Below, in pieces: positions 1 through 11,035 of a DNA stretch of 64,000 nt (its first letter is position 1; the number at the start of each line of letters is the position of its first letter). The translations under genes were made by a program, and so were the position numbers. The notes under the pieces were generated by a model, which was given only the letters and a program-made list of their open reading frames with translations, was not told the origin of the DNA and searched no databases. This stretch comes from Actinomadura xylanilytica (lineage in GTDB: Bacteria; Actinomycetota; Actinomycetes; Streptosporangiales; Streptosporangiaceae), in the NCBI RefSeq assembly GCF_030283145.1, contig NZ_JASNWE010000002.1, forward strand, positions 62,001 through 126,000, in the 5' to 3' direction.

Positions 1-810
1 CTTGCGGCGGGAGCCGCGGGGCTGCTTGGCGGACTTGCCGGACGGCGCGGCGGCGGGCTTGGCCGGGGCGGCGCCCTGGTTCTTGACGGCCTCGATGGCG
101 GCCTTGGCCGCGGCCGGGTCGAGGTACTCGCCGCCGCGCTTGAGCGGGGCGAAGTCGTCGTCGAGCTCGTACACCAGCGGGATGCCGGTGGGGATGTTGA
201 GGCCGGTGATCGCCGAGTCGGAGACGTCGTCGAGGTGCTTGACCATGGCGCGCAGGGAGTTGCCGTGCGCGGCGACCAGGACGGTCTTGCCGGCGGCCAG
301 GTCGGGGACGATCGCGTCGTACCAGTAGGGCAGCAGCCGGTCGACCACGTCGGCGAGGCACTCGGTGCGCGGGATCAGCTCGGACGGCAGACCCGCGTAG
401 CGCATGTCGTTGACCTGCGACAGCGGGTCGTCGTCCTTGATCGGCGGCGGCGGGGTGTCGTAGGAGCGGCGCCAGGTCGTGAACTGCTCTTCGCCGAACT
501 CGTCGCGGGTCTGCGCCTTGTTCTTGCCCTGGAGCGCGCCGTAGTGGCGCTCGTTGAGCCGCCACGAGCGCTGGACCGGGATCCACAGCAGGTCGGCCAC
601 GTCCAGCGCGATGTTGGCGGTTCGGACGGCGCGCTTCAGCAGCGAGGTGTGCAGCACGTCGGGGGTGATGTCCGCGTCGAGCAGCAGGTCACCGCCCTTG
701 GTGGCCTCGCTCTCGCCTTTCGCCGAAAGGTCGACGTCCACCCAGCCGGTGAACAGCCCTTCCGCGTTCCACACGCTTTCGCCATGCCGGAGCAATACCA
801 GGGTCGCCAT
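1..810 (-). CDS. gpmA: 2,3-bisphosphoglycerate-dependent phosphoglycerate mutase (3' end outside window)
   Basis: Interconverts 3-phosphoglycerate and 2-phosphoglycerate in glycolysis and gluconeogenesis, in the cytosol. The N-terminus carries the histidine phosphatase signature LVLLRHGES (catalytic His9), followed by NAEGLFTGW and the family segment [15 protein letters not shown]; the second active-site His is in [11 protein letters not shown]. The conserved enzyme ends near [17 protein letters not shown]. Beyond that the frame stays open to the window edge as an Ala/Lys/Pro-rich tail, so the protein is longer than the usual roughly 250 residues and its stop is not seen. Start is the ATG opening [10 protein letters not shown]. 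Downstream of the YbjN and mshA genes on the same strand, a grouping familiar from actinomycetes. Confidence 0.95.
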   Translation of the reverse strand, partial: MATLVLLRHGESVWNAEGLFTGWVDVDLSAKGESEATKGGDLLLDADITPDVLHTSLLKRAVRTANIALDVADLLWIPVQRSWRLNERHYGALQGKNKAQTRDEFGEEQFTTWRRSYDTPPPPIKDDDPLSQVNDMRYAGLPSELIPRTECLADVVDRLLPYWYDAIVPDLAAGKTVLVAAHGNSLRAMVKHLDDVSDSAITGLNIPTGIPLVYELDDDFAPLKRGGEYLDPAAAKAAIEAVKNQGAAPAKPAAAPSGKSAKQPRGSRRK

Positions 811-857
811 GGGAGCAGAGCCTATCGGCCGCGTATCCGGACCGGAGTGGTGGCCGG

Positions 858-1367
858 TCAGGAACGGTTGGCGGGGTCGGCGAACGAGGCGAACGCCTGG
901 AGGTTGGCCAGGCTCTCGCCGCGCTTGACCCGCCAGTCCCACTCGCGCTGGATGGAGGACTTGAAGCCGCGTTCGAGGGCCTTGTCGAAGTTCTCGTCGG
1001 AGTAGGTCAGCACGCAACCGAGCAGCCGGTCGATCTCGTCGGGGCTGATCGAGGCGAGCGGGACCCTGCCGACCAGGTGGACGTCGCCGATCTCGTCGAG
1101 GGTGAAGGCGACCCCGTACATGCGGCCGTTGCGCTCCAGCAGGAACCGGTAGAAGTCGGCGTGGTTCTCGTCGGGGCGGCGGCAGAAGAACGCCTCGACG
1201 TGCAGGCTGTGGTCGCCGACGATCAGCCAGGTCATGGTGGCGAGCTTGTGCCGGCCGGGCAGCTTCACGAAGAAGGCGTGCTCGCGCGGGACGTCGTACT
1301 CCAGGCCGGCGTCCTTGAGGGTCTCCTCGATGATCCCGGCCAGTTCGGCCTGGGTGGCGGCGGTCAC
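858..1367 (-). CDS. YbjN domain-containing protein
   Basis: A 169-residue soluble protein of the YbjN / type III secretion chaperone-like fold family. No enzymatic role is established for these actinobacterial members. Visible are an N-terminal helix (residues about 5-18), a core with [21 protein letters not shown] and [11 protein letters not shown], and a conserved [20 protein letters not shown] segment near the C-terminus. It starts at a GTG whose last two bases are shared with the mshA stop codon (GTGA), so it is translationally coupled to mshA. It precedes the phosphoglycerate mutase gene. I would not assign it a role in mycothiol synthesis from position alone. Confidence 0.85.
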   Translation of the reverse strand: MTAATQAELAGIIEETLKDAGLEYDVPREHAFFVKLPGRHKLATMTWLIVGDHSLHVEAFFCRRPDENHADFYRFLLERNGRMYGVAFTLDEIGDVHLVGRVPLASISPDEIDRLLGCVLTYSDENFDKALERGFKSSIQREWDWRVKRGESLANLQAFASFADPANRS

Positions 1368-2698
1368 GCGGGCACCTCCGCGGTGAGGACGGGCGGCTGG
1401 CGGCGGGGTGCCCGGAGCTGGTCCATGGCTCCGGTATACACCTCCAGCAGGCGATCGACCGTCGCATCCCACCCGAGGCCCTGGGCGTGGCGGACGGCGC
1501 CGCGGGCCAGCCTGGCGCGCAGCGCGGGTTCGGCGTGGAGGCGGCGCAGGACGGCGGCGTAGTCGTCGGGGTCGTGGCCGTGGATCAGCGTCCCGGACCG
1601 GCCGTCGTCCACGGCGGTGCAGAGCCCGCCGACGGCGGCGGCGACGACGGGGGTGCCGCACGCCTGCGACTCGACGGCGACGAGGCCGAACGACTCGTTG
1701 TGCGAGGGGACGACGGTGACGTCGGCGGCCCGGTACCAGTCGGCCAGGACGGGCTGGGGGCTCGGCGGCTCGAACCGGACGACGTCGGCGATGCCGAGTT
1801 CGGCGGCCAGCGCCTGGAGCCCCTCGGGACGGCACCGGCCGCTGCCGCTCGGCCCGCCGACCACGGCGACGACCAGCTTGGCGCGCAGCGACGGGTCGTC
1901 CGCGAGCATGCGGGCGGCGGCGCGGAGCAGGACGTCGGGGGCCTTCAGCGGCTGGATCCGGCCGACGAACAGCAGCACGTACGCGTCGCTCGGCAGCCCG
2001 AGGCGGTGCCGCGCCGAGCCGACGCGGTGCGGGAGGGGGTCCGCGCCCAGGGCGAGCCGCGGCGGTTCGGGGTGGAACAGCCCGAGGTCGACGCCGGGGC
2101 TGACGGTCGCGACCCGTCCGGGGTCGGCGTCGTAGAGGTCGATCAGCTCGCGCGCCTCCTTGCCGGTGTTGGCGACGATCTGGTCGGCGGACCGGACGAC
2201 CTGCTCCTCGCCGAGGACGCGTTCCCGCGGCTCGGGCTTGTCGCCGCCCGCCAGCGCGGCGTTCTTGACCTTGGCCATCGTGTGCATGGAGTGGACGAGC
2301 GGGACGCCCCAGCGCTGCTTGGCGGCCCAGCCCGCCTGCCCGGAAAGCCAGTAATGGGTGTGCAGAAGGTCGTAATGGCCAGGGTCGTAGGACGCCTCGG
2401 CACGCAGCACCCCGGAGGTGAATCCGCAGAGCTGGCGGGGCAGCTCGGACTTGTCGAGCTCCTCGAACGGCCCGGCGACGACGTTGCGCACCAGCACGCC
2501 GGGGGCGAGCTCGACCACGGGCGGGAGGGCGCGCGAGGTGGCGCGGGTGAAGATGTCGACCTCGATCCCGCGTGCCGCCAGCCGCCTGGCCACCTCGACG
2601 ATGTAGACGTTCATCCCGCCCGCGTCGCCCGTTCCCGGTTGATCAAGGGGGGACGTGTGAACACTGATCGTCGCAACCCGGCTGATACGACGTGGCAC
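1364..2698 (-). CDS. mshA: D-inositol-3-phosphate glycosyltransferase (mycothiol synthesis)
   Basis: Transfers GlcNAc from UDP-GlcNAc to 1L-myo-inositol-1-phosphate, the first step of mycothiol synthesis. It is a GT4-family GT-B enzyme: the N-terminal lobe has [21 protein letters not shown], typical of MshA, then [14 protein letters not shown]; the C-terminal lobe has the nucleotide-sugar site with [16 protein letters not shown] and the E-x7-E motif around [18 protein letters not shown]. Two starts are possible. I chose the GTG at 2698 because GGAGG lies 8 nt upstream; the in-frame ATG at 2731 has no convincing ribosome-binding site and would add 11 residues. The product is then 444 residues. 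The stop overlaps the next gene's start. Presence of mshA marks the host as a mycothiol producer. Confidence 0.93.
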   Translation of the reverse strand: MPRRISRVATISVHTSPLDQPGTGDAGGMNVYIVEVARRLAARGIEVDIFTRATSRALPPVVELAPGVLVRNVVAGPFEELDKSELPRQLCGFTSGVLRAEASYDPGHYDLLHTHYWLSGQAGWAAKQRWGVPLVHSMHTMAKVKNAALAGGDKPEPRERVLGEEQVVRSADQIVANTGKEARELIDLYDADPGRVATVSPGVDLGLFHPEPPRLALGADPLPHRVGSARHRLGLPSDAYVLLFVGRIQPLKAPDVLLRAAARMLADDPSLRAKLVVAVVGGPSGSGRCRPEGLQALAAELGIADVVRFEPPSPQPVLADWYRAADVTVVPSHNESFGLVAVESQACGTPVVAAAVGGLCTAVDDGRSGTLIHGHDPDDYAAVLRRLHAEPALRARLARGAVRHAQGLGWDATVDRLLEVYTGAMDQLRAPRRQPPVLTAEVPA

Positions 2699-2849
2699 GG
2701 GACACCACCTCCGGTAGTGCAACCTATCCATGACGTTCGGTGTTCCCGCCCCCCGGGCACCCCGCCGGACGCCTGGAGGACGACCCTCGGGGCATGCGGG
2801 CGGCGGGGGCGGCCTGGGCCCGCGGGCGCCCGCCTGGAAGGCTGGCCGC

Positions 2850-3608
2850 ATGCGGAAGACGGCTGTAGTGACGGGCGCGAGCAGCGGCATCGGAGCCGCG
2901 ACGGCCAGGCGGCTGGCGGCCGAGGGGTTCCATGTGGTGCTCGCGGCGCGGCGGCGGGACCGGCTGGACGAGCTCGCGGAGGAGATCGCCCGGGACGTCC
3001 CGGGGGCGGGCCGGATGGTCCCGGTCACCCTGGACGTGACCTCGCAGGAATCGGTGGACGCCCTGGCCGCGGCGGTCGACGGGTGCCATGTGCTGGTCAA
3101 CAACGCGGGCGGCGCGGTGGGCCTGGAGGCCGTCGCCGACGCCGATCCGGCCGACTGGCAGGCGATGTACGACACCAACGTGCTGGGGCTGCTGCGGGTG
3201 ACCAAGGCCCTGCTGCCCAAGCTGATCGCCGGCGGCGCCGGCCATGTGGTCAACATCACCTCGCTGGCCGCGCACGACCCGTACGAGGGCGGCGCCGGCT
3301 ACAACGCGGCCAAGCACGCCGCGTACGCGGTGAACGAGGTCATGCGGCTGGAACTGGTGGCCGAGCCGGTGCGGATCACCGAGATCGCGCCGGGCCTGGT
3401 GAAGACCGAGGAGTTCTCCCTCGTCCGGTTCAAGGGGGACGCGGAGAAGGCCGAGCGGCCCTACCAGGGCGTCCCCGAGCCGCTCGTCGCCGACGACATC
3501 GCCGACTGCGTCGCCTGGGCGGTGACCCGGCCGCCGCACGTCAACATCGACCGGATCGACGTCCAGCCGCGCGTCCAGGCCGCACCGCACAAGCTGCACC
3601 GCGAGTGA
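2850..3608 (+). CDS. SDR-family NADP-dependent oxidoreductase
   Basis: A 252-residue classical short-chain dehydrogenase/reductase. The Rossmann cofactor motif TGASSGIG is at residues 8-15, NNAGG follows strand 4, and the catalytic Ser-Tyr-Lys set is seen as NITSLAAH and YNAAKHAAY. The basic pair in LAARRRDRL after strand 2 suggests NADP(H) preference. The overall pattern, including [11 protein letters not shown], resembles YdfG / serine 3-dehydrogenase-type enzymes that oxidise 3-hydroxy acids, but substrate cannot be fixed by eye. The ATG has GGAAGG 8 nt upstream. It is transcribed away from mshA; the 151 nt between the two starts is GC-rich and I see no clear promoter in it. Confidence 0.88.
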   Translation: MRKTAVVTGASSGIGAATARRLAAEGFHVVLAARRRDRLDELAEEIARDVPGAGRMVPVTLDVTSQESVDALAAAVDGCHVLVNNAGGAVGLEAVADADPADWQAMYDTNVLGLLRVTKALLPKLIAGGAGHVVNITSLAAHDPYEGGAGYNAAKHAAYAVNEVMRLELVAEPVRITEIAPGLVKTEEFSLVRFKGDAEKAERPYQGVPEPLVADDIADCVAWAVTRPPHVNIDRIDVQPRVQAAPHKLHRE

Positions 3609-3739
3609 CCTTCCGGGCACACTCCGTGTCCGAAATGCCGTTGTACGGTCAGCGGCGCTCCGATCGGGTATCCCCCTGAGCAGGGAGTTCACCGAGGGGA
3701 ACGGCCTCGGCGATCCGCTCGGGGGGACGGAGCAACGAC

Positions 3740-6421
3740 ATGATCGGGAGCCGCCAGCAGGCTTTCGTGCTGAATCTGGACGCACCGGAGGCCGGTCTCG
3801 CCAGGGTGGGCGGGAAGGGCGCCTCGCTGGCGCGGCTCGCGCGCGCGGGCCTGCCGGTTCCGGCGGGGTTCCACGTCACCACGGAGGCGTACCGCAACTT
3901 CGTCGAGCACGCGGGGCTGCGCGAGGAGATCCTCGCGGCCGTCGCGGGCGTCGATCCGGATCGGCCCGAGACCTCCGCGGAGGCGTCGCGGCGGATCGGC
4001 GCGCTGTTCGCCCGGCACGACCCGTCCGTGCACGTCGCGGGGCCGATCCGGTGGTCCTACGCGGGGCTCGGCGACCGCGACCAGCCCGTCGCGGTGCGGT
4101 CGTCGGCGCCGGACGAGGACCTGGCGGACGAGTCGTCGGCCGGGCAGTTCGGCACCCTCCTCGGCGTGCGGGGCGAGGCGGCGGTGCTGGACGCGGTCCG
4201 CGAGTGCTGGGCCTCGCTGTGGTCGGCGCGCGCCATCGCCTACCGCGCCGACAACGGCGTCGACCACGCGGAGGCGTCCATCGCGGTGACGGTGCAGGCG
4301 ATGGTCCCGGCCGACTCCGCCGGGCTGATGTACACGGTCGCGCCGGTGAGCGGCGCCGCCGACCAGCTCGTGATCAACGCGGCCTGGGGGCTCGGCGACG
4401 CCGTGACCGGCGGCCGGGTCACCTCGGACGCGGTGGTGCTGGACAAGGCGTCCGGCAAGGTCATCGGGCAGCGGATCGCGGCCAAGTCGACGATGTCGGT
4501 GCTGACCGCGCACGGCGTCCGGGACGAGCCGGTGCCGTCCGGGTGGCGGGACCGGCGCGTCCTGACCCCGGAGGCCGCGGCGGAGCTCGCCCGGCTCGGC
4601 GTCCAGATCGAGGAGCTGTACGGGCGGCCGATGGAAGTGGAGTGGGCCCGGCACGAGCAGCGCCCCTGCGTCCTCCAGACCCGTCCGATCAGCGGCCTCG
4701 GCCCGCTCGCCCCCGACACGCGCACCGAGGTGTGGAACGACAGCATCGGCCACGACTACCTGTGGACGAACAGCGACCTCGGCGAGGCCGTCCCGGACGT
4801 GATGACGCCCTGCACCTGGTCGCTGGTCGAGATGTTCATGCACGGGGCGATGGAGTCGGCTTCCCTCCCCGGGCACCGCGCCTACGGCAACATCGGCGGC
4901 CGGTTCTACATGAACCTCAGCATGGCCACCACGCTCGCCACCGCGTTCGGCACCAGGGCGAGGCTCGACGGCCTGGAAGAGGTCTTCGGGAAGCTGCCGC
5001 CGGGGGTCCGGATCCCGCTCGTACCGATCTCGAGGGGACGGGTGATCCGCGAGCTGGTGCCCAGGATGGCCGCCGTGCAGCTCCGGGCCCGCAGGAACCA
5101 GAGGCGGCTGCCCGGATTCCTCGATGCGGCCCCGGGCCGCTGCCTCGCCCTCCACGAGCGGATCGCCGACGCGTCCGACCCCAGGGACCTGCTGCACCTG
5201 TGGCGGGAGGGGATCCTGCCCCTGTTCGTCGAGGCGTGCCACATGCTGGAGGCCGCCGGACGGCAGGGCGGCGCCGACCTCGTCGGTGTGCGCCGCCGGC
5301 TGGAGCGGCTCGTCGGCGAGCACGACGCCGCCGCCATGCTCACCGGGCTGCGGCACCCGAGCCACCGGGCGGCCGGCCTCGGCCCCGTGACCGGCCTCGC
5401 CCAGCTCGCCCGCGGCGAGATCGACGAGCGCGCCTACACGCGGGACTGGGGGCACCGCGGGCCGCACGAGTTCGAGGTGTCGATGCCCCGTCCGGCCGAG
5501 GACCCGCGCTGGGCGGCCCGGCAGCTCATGTCCGCGCGCGACGACGGCCTCGAGGCCGCTGAGCTCGTCGAACGGCAGCAGGCCGCGAGCCGCGCCGCCT
5601 GGCGCCGGTTCGAGGCGCACCACCCGCGCCAGGTGGCCGCCATGCGCCGCCGGGTCGGGCGGTACGCGCAGGCCGTCCACGACCGCGAGGCCGCCCGCTC
5701 GGAGGTCGTCCGCGTCTTCTGGGTGCTGCGCGCGTTCGTGCTGCGCGCCGGTGCGCTGACCGAGCAGGGCGACGGGCTGTTCTTCCTGACCGGCGACGAG
5801 ATCCTCGGCGTGCTCGGCGAGGACGACCGCCCGCTGCGGAAGATCCCGGTACGGCGCCGGACGTACGAGCGCTACCGGACGCTGCCCCCCTACCCGGCGC
5901 TGATCCGCGGCCCGTTCGACCCGTTCGCCTGGGCCAGGGACCCCGATCGCCGCACCGACTACTACGACGCCGCCCGGCCCACCACGGGCGCGACCCCCGT
6001 CCGGGAGTGGGAGGAGGGCGACGAGGGCGCGGTCGTCACCGGCTTCCCGGGCGCGCCGGGGATCGTGGAGGGCGTCGTGCGGGTGCTGTCCTCGCCCGAG
6101 GACGGCGACCGGCTGCGTCCCGGCGAGATCCTGGTGACGGCGGTGACCAACATCGGCTGGACGCCGCTGTTCCCCCGCGCCGCCGCCCTCGTGACCGACG
6201 TCGGCGCGCCGCTCTCGCACGCCGCGATCGTCGCCCGCGAGCTGGGCGTCCCGGCGGTCGTCGGCTGCGGCGACGCCACCATGCTGCTGCGCACCGGCGA
6301 CCACGTCCGGGTGGACGGCGAGCGCGGCAAGATCACGGTCGTCGCGGATCGACCGCATCCCACGCCAGCGTCACCTCGCCCAGCCGCCAGCGGGACCGCC
6401 CGCCGTACGGAGGACGGGTGA
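3740..6421 (+). CDS. PEP-synthase-like phosphotransferase, rifampicin phosphotransferase (RPH) type
   Basis: An 893-residue enzyme with RPH domain order. First is an ATP-grasp domain (GGKGASLARLARAG near residue 23, AVRSSAPDEDL, CWASLWSARAIAYR, AAWGLGDAVTGG, VEWARHEQRPCVLQTRPI). Then comes a roughly 400-residue middle domain (GRFYMNLSM; DWGHRGPHEFEVSMPRPAEDPRW). Last is a swivelling phosphohistidine domain with PLSHAAIVAREL, catalytic His about residue 827. True PEP synthases carry a further TIM-barrel PEP/pyruvate domain, absent here; RPH enzymes lack it and phosphorylate rifamycins. Whether this one acts on rifamycin is unproven. No rifampicin-associated element was evident upstream. The ATG has GGAG upstream. 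The last 89 bp overlap the convergent methyltransferase, so the C-terminal tail after KITVV is probably non-essential. Confidence 0.82.
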   Translation: MIGSRQQAFVLNLDAPEAGLARVGGKGASLARLARAGLPVPAGFHVTTEAYRNFVEHAGLREEILAAVAGVDPDRPETSAEASRRIGALFARHDPSVHVAGPIRWSYAGLGDRDQPVAVRSSAPDEDLADESSAGQFGTLLGVRGEAAVLDAVRECWASLWSARAIAYRADNGVDHAEASIAVTVQAMVPADSAGLMYTVAPVSGAADQLVINAAWGLGDAVTGGRVTSDAVVLDKASGKVIGQRIAAKSTMSVLTAHGVRDEPVPSGWRDRRVLTPEAAAELARLGVQIEELYGRPMEVEWARHEQRPCVLQTRPISGLGPLAPDTRTEVWNDSIGHDYLWTNSDLGEAVPDVMTPCTWSLVEMFMHGAMESASLPGHRAYGNIGGRFYMNLSMATTLATAFGTRARLDGLEEVFGKLPPGVRIPLVPISRGRVIRELVPRMAAVQLRARRNQRRLPGFLDAAPGRCLALHERIADASDPRDLLHLWREGILPLFVEACHMLEAAGRQGGADLVGVRRRLERLVGEHDAAAMLTGLRHPSHRAAGLGPVTGLAQLARGEIDERAYTRDWGHRGPHEFEVSMPRPAEDPRWAARQLMSARDDGLEAAELVERQQAASRAAWRRFEAHHPRQVAAMRRRVGRYAQAVHDREAARSEVVRVFWVLRAFVLRAGALTEQGDGLFFLTGDEILGVLGEDDRPLRKIPVRRRTYERYRTLPPYPALIRGPFDPFAWARDPDRRTDYYDAARPTTGATPVREWEEGDEGAVVTGFPGAPGIVEGVVRVLSSPEDGDRLRPGEILVTAVTNIGWTPLFPRAAALVTDVGAPLSHAAIVARELGVPAVVGCGDATMLLRTGDHVRVDGERGKITVVADRPHPTPASPRPAASGTARRTEDG

Positions 6422-7199
6422 GCACCGGGTAGGTCCGGGCCAGCAGCGACACCGCCTCGATCCACCGCGCCCGCGGGCCGAACGCCGACTGCGGCGCGGC
6501 GACCGCCCAGCACCGGTCGAAGTCGGCCAGCAGCCCGTGCACCCGCTCGCCCGGCACGTTGCGGTGGATCAGCGTCTTGGGCAGCCGTTCGGCCAGGTCG
6601 GACGGCTGCCCGAGCGATCCGAGCCGGGCCGCGAACGTGATCGTCCTGGGTTCGCACCGGCCCGCCGCCGCGCGGGTGCCCGCGGAGTGGGCCGCGCGGG
6701 CGGCGCCGAGGGTGACCCACACGGCGCGGCGCCCGATCTCGTCGCAGGTGCCCTCGACCAGGACCCCGCCGGGGTCGATCCGCGAGCACAGCCCGTCCCA
6801 CGCCCGCCAGGCCTCGTCCTCGCCGTACTGGCGGAGCACGTTGAACGCCCTGACCAGCACCGGCGGACGGTCCACCGGAAGCTCGAACCCGCCCCGCCGG
6901 AACGACAGCCCCTCCAGGGGCCCGGCCGCCTCGAGGTAGGCCAGCCCGGCCGCCACCCGTTCGGGCTCGATCTCGATGCCGACGACCTCCAGCCCCGGCG
7001 AGACGGGCCGCAGCCGCCGGTACAGCTCGACCGTGGTCACGGGCGACGCCCCGTACCCGAGATCGACGGCGAGCGGCCGTTCCACGGCGCGCAGCGGCCC
7101 GGTCTGGGTGGCGGCGATCCAGCGGTCGACCCTGCGCAGCCGGTTGGGTGCGGTGGTACCGCGGGTCACCGCCCCTTGGGGCTTCTGCGTCCGGGCCAC
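6333..7199 (-). CDS. Class I SAM-dependent methyltransferase-like protein
   Basis: A 288-residue protein with a Rossmann-type SAM fold. A first glycine motif AVDLGYGASPVTTVEL (about residues 40-55) is followed by an acidic ribose-binding segment GLEVVGIEIEPERV and a motif IV-like stretch ELPVDRPPVLVRAFNVLRQY. The substrate is unknown. Start is a GTG; no in-frame ATG lies nearby upstream. The C-terminus (LGEVTLAWDAVDPRRP) is antisense to the end of the preceding phosphotransferase gene. It is divergent from the acyl-CoA ligase gene, with 117 nt between the starts. Confidence 0.78.
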   Translation of the reverse strand: MARTQKPQGAVTRGTTAPNRLRRVDRWIAATQTGPLRAVERPLAVDLGYGASPVTTVELYRRLRPVSPGLEVVGIEIEPERVAAGLAYLEAAGPLEGLSFRRGGFELPVDRPPVLVRAFNVLRQYGEDEAWRAWDGLCSRIDPGGVLVEGTCDEIGRRAVWVTLGAARAAHSAGTRAAAGRCEPRTITFAARLGSLGQPSDLAERLPKTLIHRNVPGERVHGLLADFDRCWAVAAPQSAFGPRARWIEAVSLLARTYPVLTRPPYGGRSRWRLGEVTLAWDAVDPRRP

Positions 7200-7316
7200 C
7201 CCGCCATTGTCCCGCCCCGCGGCAGGCGCCGCGCACCGCCCGGGAGGCCGGGCGGACCCTGCGATAAGTAATTGGTTACGGTGCTCCCGAGGTCCCGTCC
7301 CCCCGAAGGAGCGCCG

Positions 7317-8990
<1,674 letters not shown>

Positions 8991-9040
8991 ATTCGGCTCA
9001 GGTCTGTACGCGCCCCTCGTGAACGGGAGATCCTGCCCCC

Positions 9041-9823
9041 ATGCCCGACCTGAACAGCCTGCTCGCGGACCTGACGGCCGAGGGCGAGTCCCTGGACGCG
9101 CTCGTGGCGCCGCTCCCCGCCGTGCGCTGGGCCGCGCCGACCCCGGCCGAAGGGTGGACGATCGCCCACCAGATCGCCCACCTCGCGTGGACGGACCGGC
9201 AGTCGACCGTGGCGGCCACCGACTCCGCGGCGTTCGCCGGGATCCTGGCCGGCGCGCTCGAGCCCGGCTACGTCGATCGGGGGGCCGCGGAGGGCGCCGC
9301 CGAGGAGCCGGCGAGGCTCCTGGACCGCTGGCGCTCCGGCCGCGCCCGGATCGCCGGGGCGCTCGCCGCCGTGCCCGCGGGGACCCGGCTCCCCTGGTTC
9401 GGGCCGCCGATGAGCGCCGCGTCCATGGCCACCGCGCGGCTCATGGAGACCTGGGCGCACGGACAGGACATCGCCGACACGCTCGACGTCCACCGCGAAC
9501 CCACCCACCGGCTCCGGCACGTGGCCCACATCGGCGTGCGGGCCCGCGACTTCGCGTTCCACAACCGCGGGCTGACGCCGCCCACCGCCGAGTTCCGCGT
9601 CGCACTGACCGCCCCGTCCGGCGACGCGTGGACCTGGGGCCCGCCGGACGCCGAGCAGTCGGTGACCGCGCCGGCCCTGGACTTCTGCCTGCTGGTCACC
9701 CGCCGCAGGCACCCCGGCGACCTGTCGGTGACCGCCACCGGACCGGACGCGGCCCGCTGGCTGGAGGTGGCCCAGGCGTTCGCCGGCCCGCCGGGCACGG
9801 GCCGCGCCGCCATGAGAGCTTGA
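9041..9823 (+). CDS. TIGR03084-family DinB-like metal-binding protein
   Basis: A 260-residue protein of the four-helix DinB / maleylpyruvate isomerase N-terminal superfamily. Members use three histidines to bind a divalent metal and several act in thiol-dependent reactions. The N-terminal pattern is [21 protein letters not shown], with His ligands in IAHQIAH, and the third is in [12 protein letters not shown]. Together with the C-terminal domain ([34 protein letters not shown]) this matches the actinobacterial TIGR03084 family. Mycothiol use is plausible given mshA nearby but is not shown by sequence. It follows the FadD-like gene by 50 nt and may be cotranscribed with it. Confidence 0.85.
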   Translation: MPDLNSLLADLTAEGESLDALVAPLPAVRWAAPTPAEGWTIAHQIAHLAWTDRQSTVAATDSAAFAGILAGALEPGYVDRGAAEGAAEEPARLLDRWRSGRARIAGALAAVPAGTRLPWFGPPMSAASMATARLMETWAHGQDIADTLDVHREPTHRLRHVAHIGVRARDFAFHNRGLTPPTAEFRVALTAPSGDAWTWGPPDAEQSVTAPALDFCLLVTRRRHPGDLSVTATGPDAARWLEVAQAFAGPPGTGRAAMRA

Positions 9824-9877
9824 CCACTGTTCTCCCTGATCAGGTTCGTCTCCGGGCGAGCTGGACAGGTCACACCC

Positions 9878-10345
9878 ATGACAGTTCTTATCGCCTACGA
9901 CGGATCCGATGACGCCCGTTCCGCCATCGAGTACGCCGGACGGCACATCAAGCCCGAACCCGTCGTGGTCCTCACCGTCTGGGAGCCGCTGATCTCCCAG
10001 CTCGCCTGGGCCCCGCTGATCGCCGCGGCCCCCGTCACCGCCGAGCAGGGCGGCGACCAGTTCGCCGAGGAGCAGCAGGCGGTGGCCCTCGCCAAGCAGG
10101 GCGCCGAGCTGGCCGCCGCCGCCGGGCTGGCCGACGTCACGCCCCGCGCCGTCCGCACCAACGGCCCGGTGTGGGCCACCATCGTCGACGCCGCCGAAGA
10201 GCTGGACGTGTCCCTCCTGGTCACCGGCTCCCGCGGCCTCGCCGGCGCCCGCTCGGTCATCCTCGGCAGCGTCTCCACCCGCGTCCTCCACCATGTGCAC
10301 CGCCCCACCCTGGTGGTCCCGCCCGCCAAGCCCCGCAAGGACTGA
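9878..10345 (+). CDS. Universal stress protein, UspA family
   Basis: A single-domain 155-residue USP. It starts VLIAYDGSDDARSAIEYA, with the conserved Asp and Ser of the nucleotide pocket. The C-terminal ATP-binding pattern G-2x-G-9x-G(S/T) is present: GSRGLAGARSVILGSVSTRVLHH, ending in PTLVVPP. USPs of this ATP-binding class act as stress-signalling adaptors in the cytosol. The gene stands alone behind a 54-nt gap from TIGR03084 and is convergent with the macrodomain gene, with only 7 nt between the stops. Confidence 0.92.
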   Translation: MTVLIAYDGSDDARSAIEYAGRHIKPEPVVVLTVWEPLISQLAWAPLIAAAPVTAEQGGDQFAEEQQAVALAKQGAELAAAAGLADVTPRAVRTNGPVWATIVDAAEELDVSLLVTGSRGLAGARSVILGSVSTRVLHHVHRPTLVVPPAKPRKD

Positions 10346-10352
10346 CCGGGGC

Positions 10353-10862
10353 TCAGGCCGAGACGGCGTGCTCGAAGGCGGTGTAGGCGTCCTCGGTGAA
10401 CAGGACGAAGCGCACCTCGGTGATCTTGCTGGTGGTCGAGCGGACGGTCCGGACCGCGATCCGGGCGGCGTCGTCGACGGGCCAGCCGTAGATCCCGGCC
10501 GACACCGCGGGGAACGCGATGGAGGTGATGCCGAGCTCGTCCGCGACCCGGAGTGACTCCCGGTAGCACGAGGCCAGCAGGCCGGAGCGGTCCTCGGTGG
10601 TGGAGTGGACCGGGCCGACGGTGTGGATGACCCACCGGGCGGGCAGCGCCCCTCCCGTGGTCGCGACCGCCTGGCCGACCGGCAGCCCGCCGCCGTAGTG
10701 GGACGCGCGCAGCCTGCGGCAGTCGTCGAGGATCGCCGGGCCGCCCTTGCGGTGGATGGCGCCGTCGACGCCGCCACCGCCCAGCAGCGAGGAGTTGGCG
10801 GCGTTCACCACCGCGTCCACCCGCTCCTCGGTGATGTCCCCGCGAACCAGAGTGATCTCCAT
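10353..10862 (-). CDS. Macrodomain protein, O-acetyl-ADP-ribose deacetylase type
   Basis: A stand-alone 169-residue macrodomain of the MacroD/YmdB class, which hydrolyses O-acetyl-ADP-ribose or removes mono-ADP-ribose. The diagnostic N-terminal pattern is VRGDITEERVDAVVNAANSS followed by LLGGGGVDGAIHRKGG, which forms the distal ribose and catalytic loop; later motifs are WVIHTVGP and AFPAVSAGIYGWP. I start at the ATG opening MEITLVRGDI because GGGAGG lies 7 nt upstream; the longer in-frame extension to 10964 has no family support. Confidence 0.92.
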   Translation of the reverse strand: MEITLVRGDITEERVDAVVNAANSSLLGGGGVDGAIHRKGGPAILDDCRRLRASHYGGGLPVGQAVATTGGALPARWVIHTVGPVHSTTEDRSGLLASCYRESLRVADELGITSIAFPAVSAGIYGWPVDDAARIAVRTVRSTTSKITEVRFVLFTEDAYTAFEHAVSA

Positions 10863-11035
10863 GCCGTACCCTCCCGCACCGAAGAGAAGGACCGTACCGT
10901 GGGTCGGACTCATCGTGGAGGCTGCGGGGAGAGACGGGTCCGCCGGTTCATGGCCGAACACCACGACGGGGGCCGGCCGAGTTCGGCCGACCCCCTTCGC
11001 GTGGTCATCCGCGGCGCGCGGTGAGAGCGCCGGGC

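Noticed and set aside
2699..2731. ATG at 2731 as the mshA start
   Set aside because: It lacks a ribosome-binding site, while GTG 2698 has GGAGG 8 nt upstream and directly precedes the conserved N-terminus.
3609..3739. Rifampicin-associated element upstream of the RPH-like gene
   Set aside because: No convincing 19-bp inverted repeat of that type could be read in this stretch.
3689..6358. Very long open frame on the minus strand (889 codons) opposite the phosphotransferase gene
   Set aside because: It is Arg/Pro/Gly/Val-rich without any domain, and it mirrors the codon bias of the plus-strand gene; an antisense shadow. The same applies to other long antisense frames, such as 12432-13958, 22539-24107 and 45225-47327.
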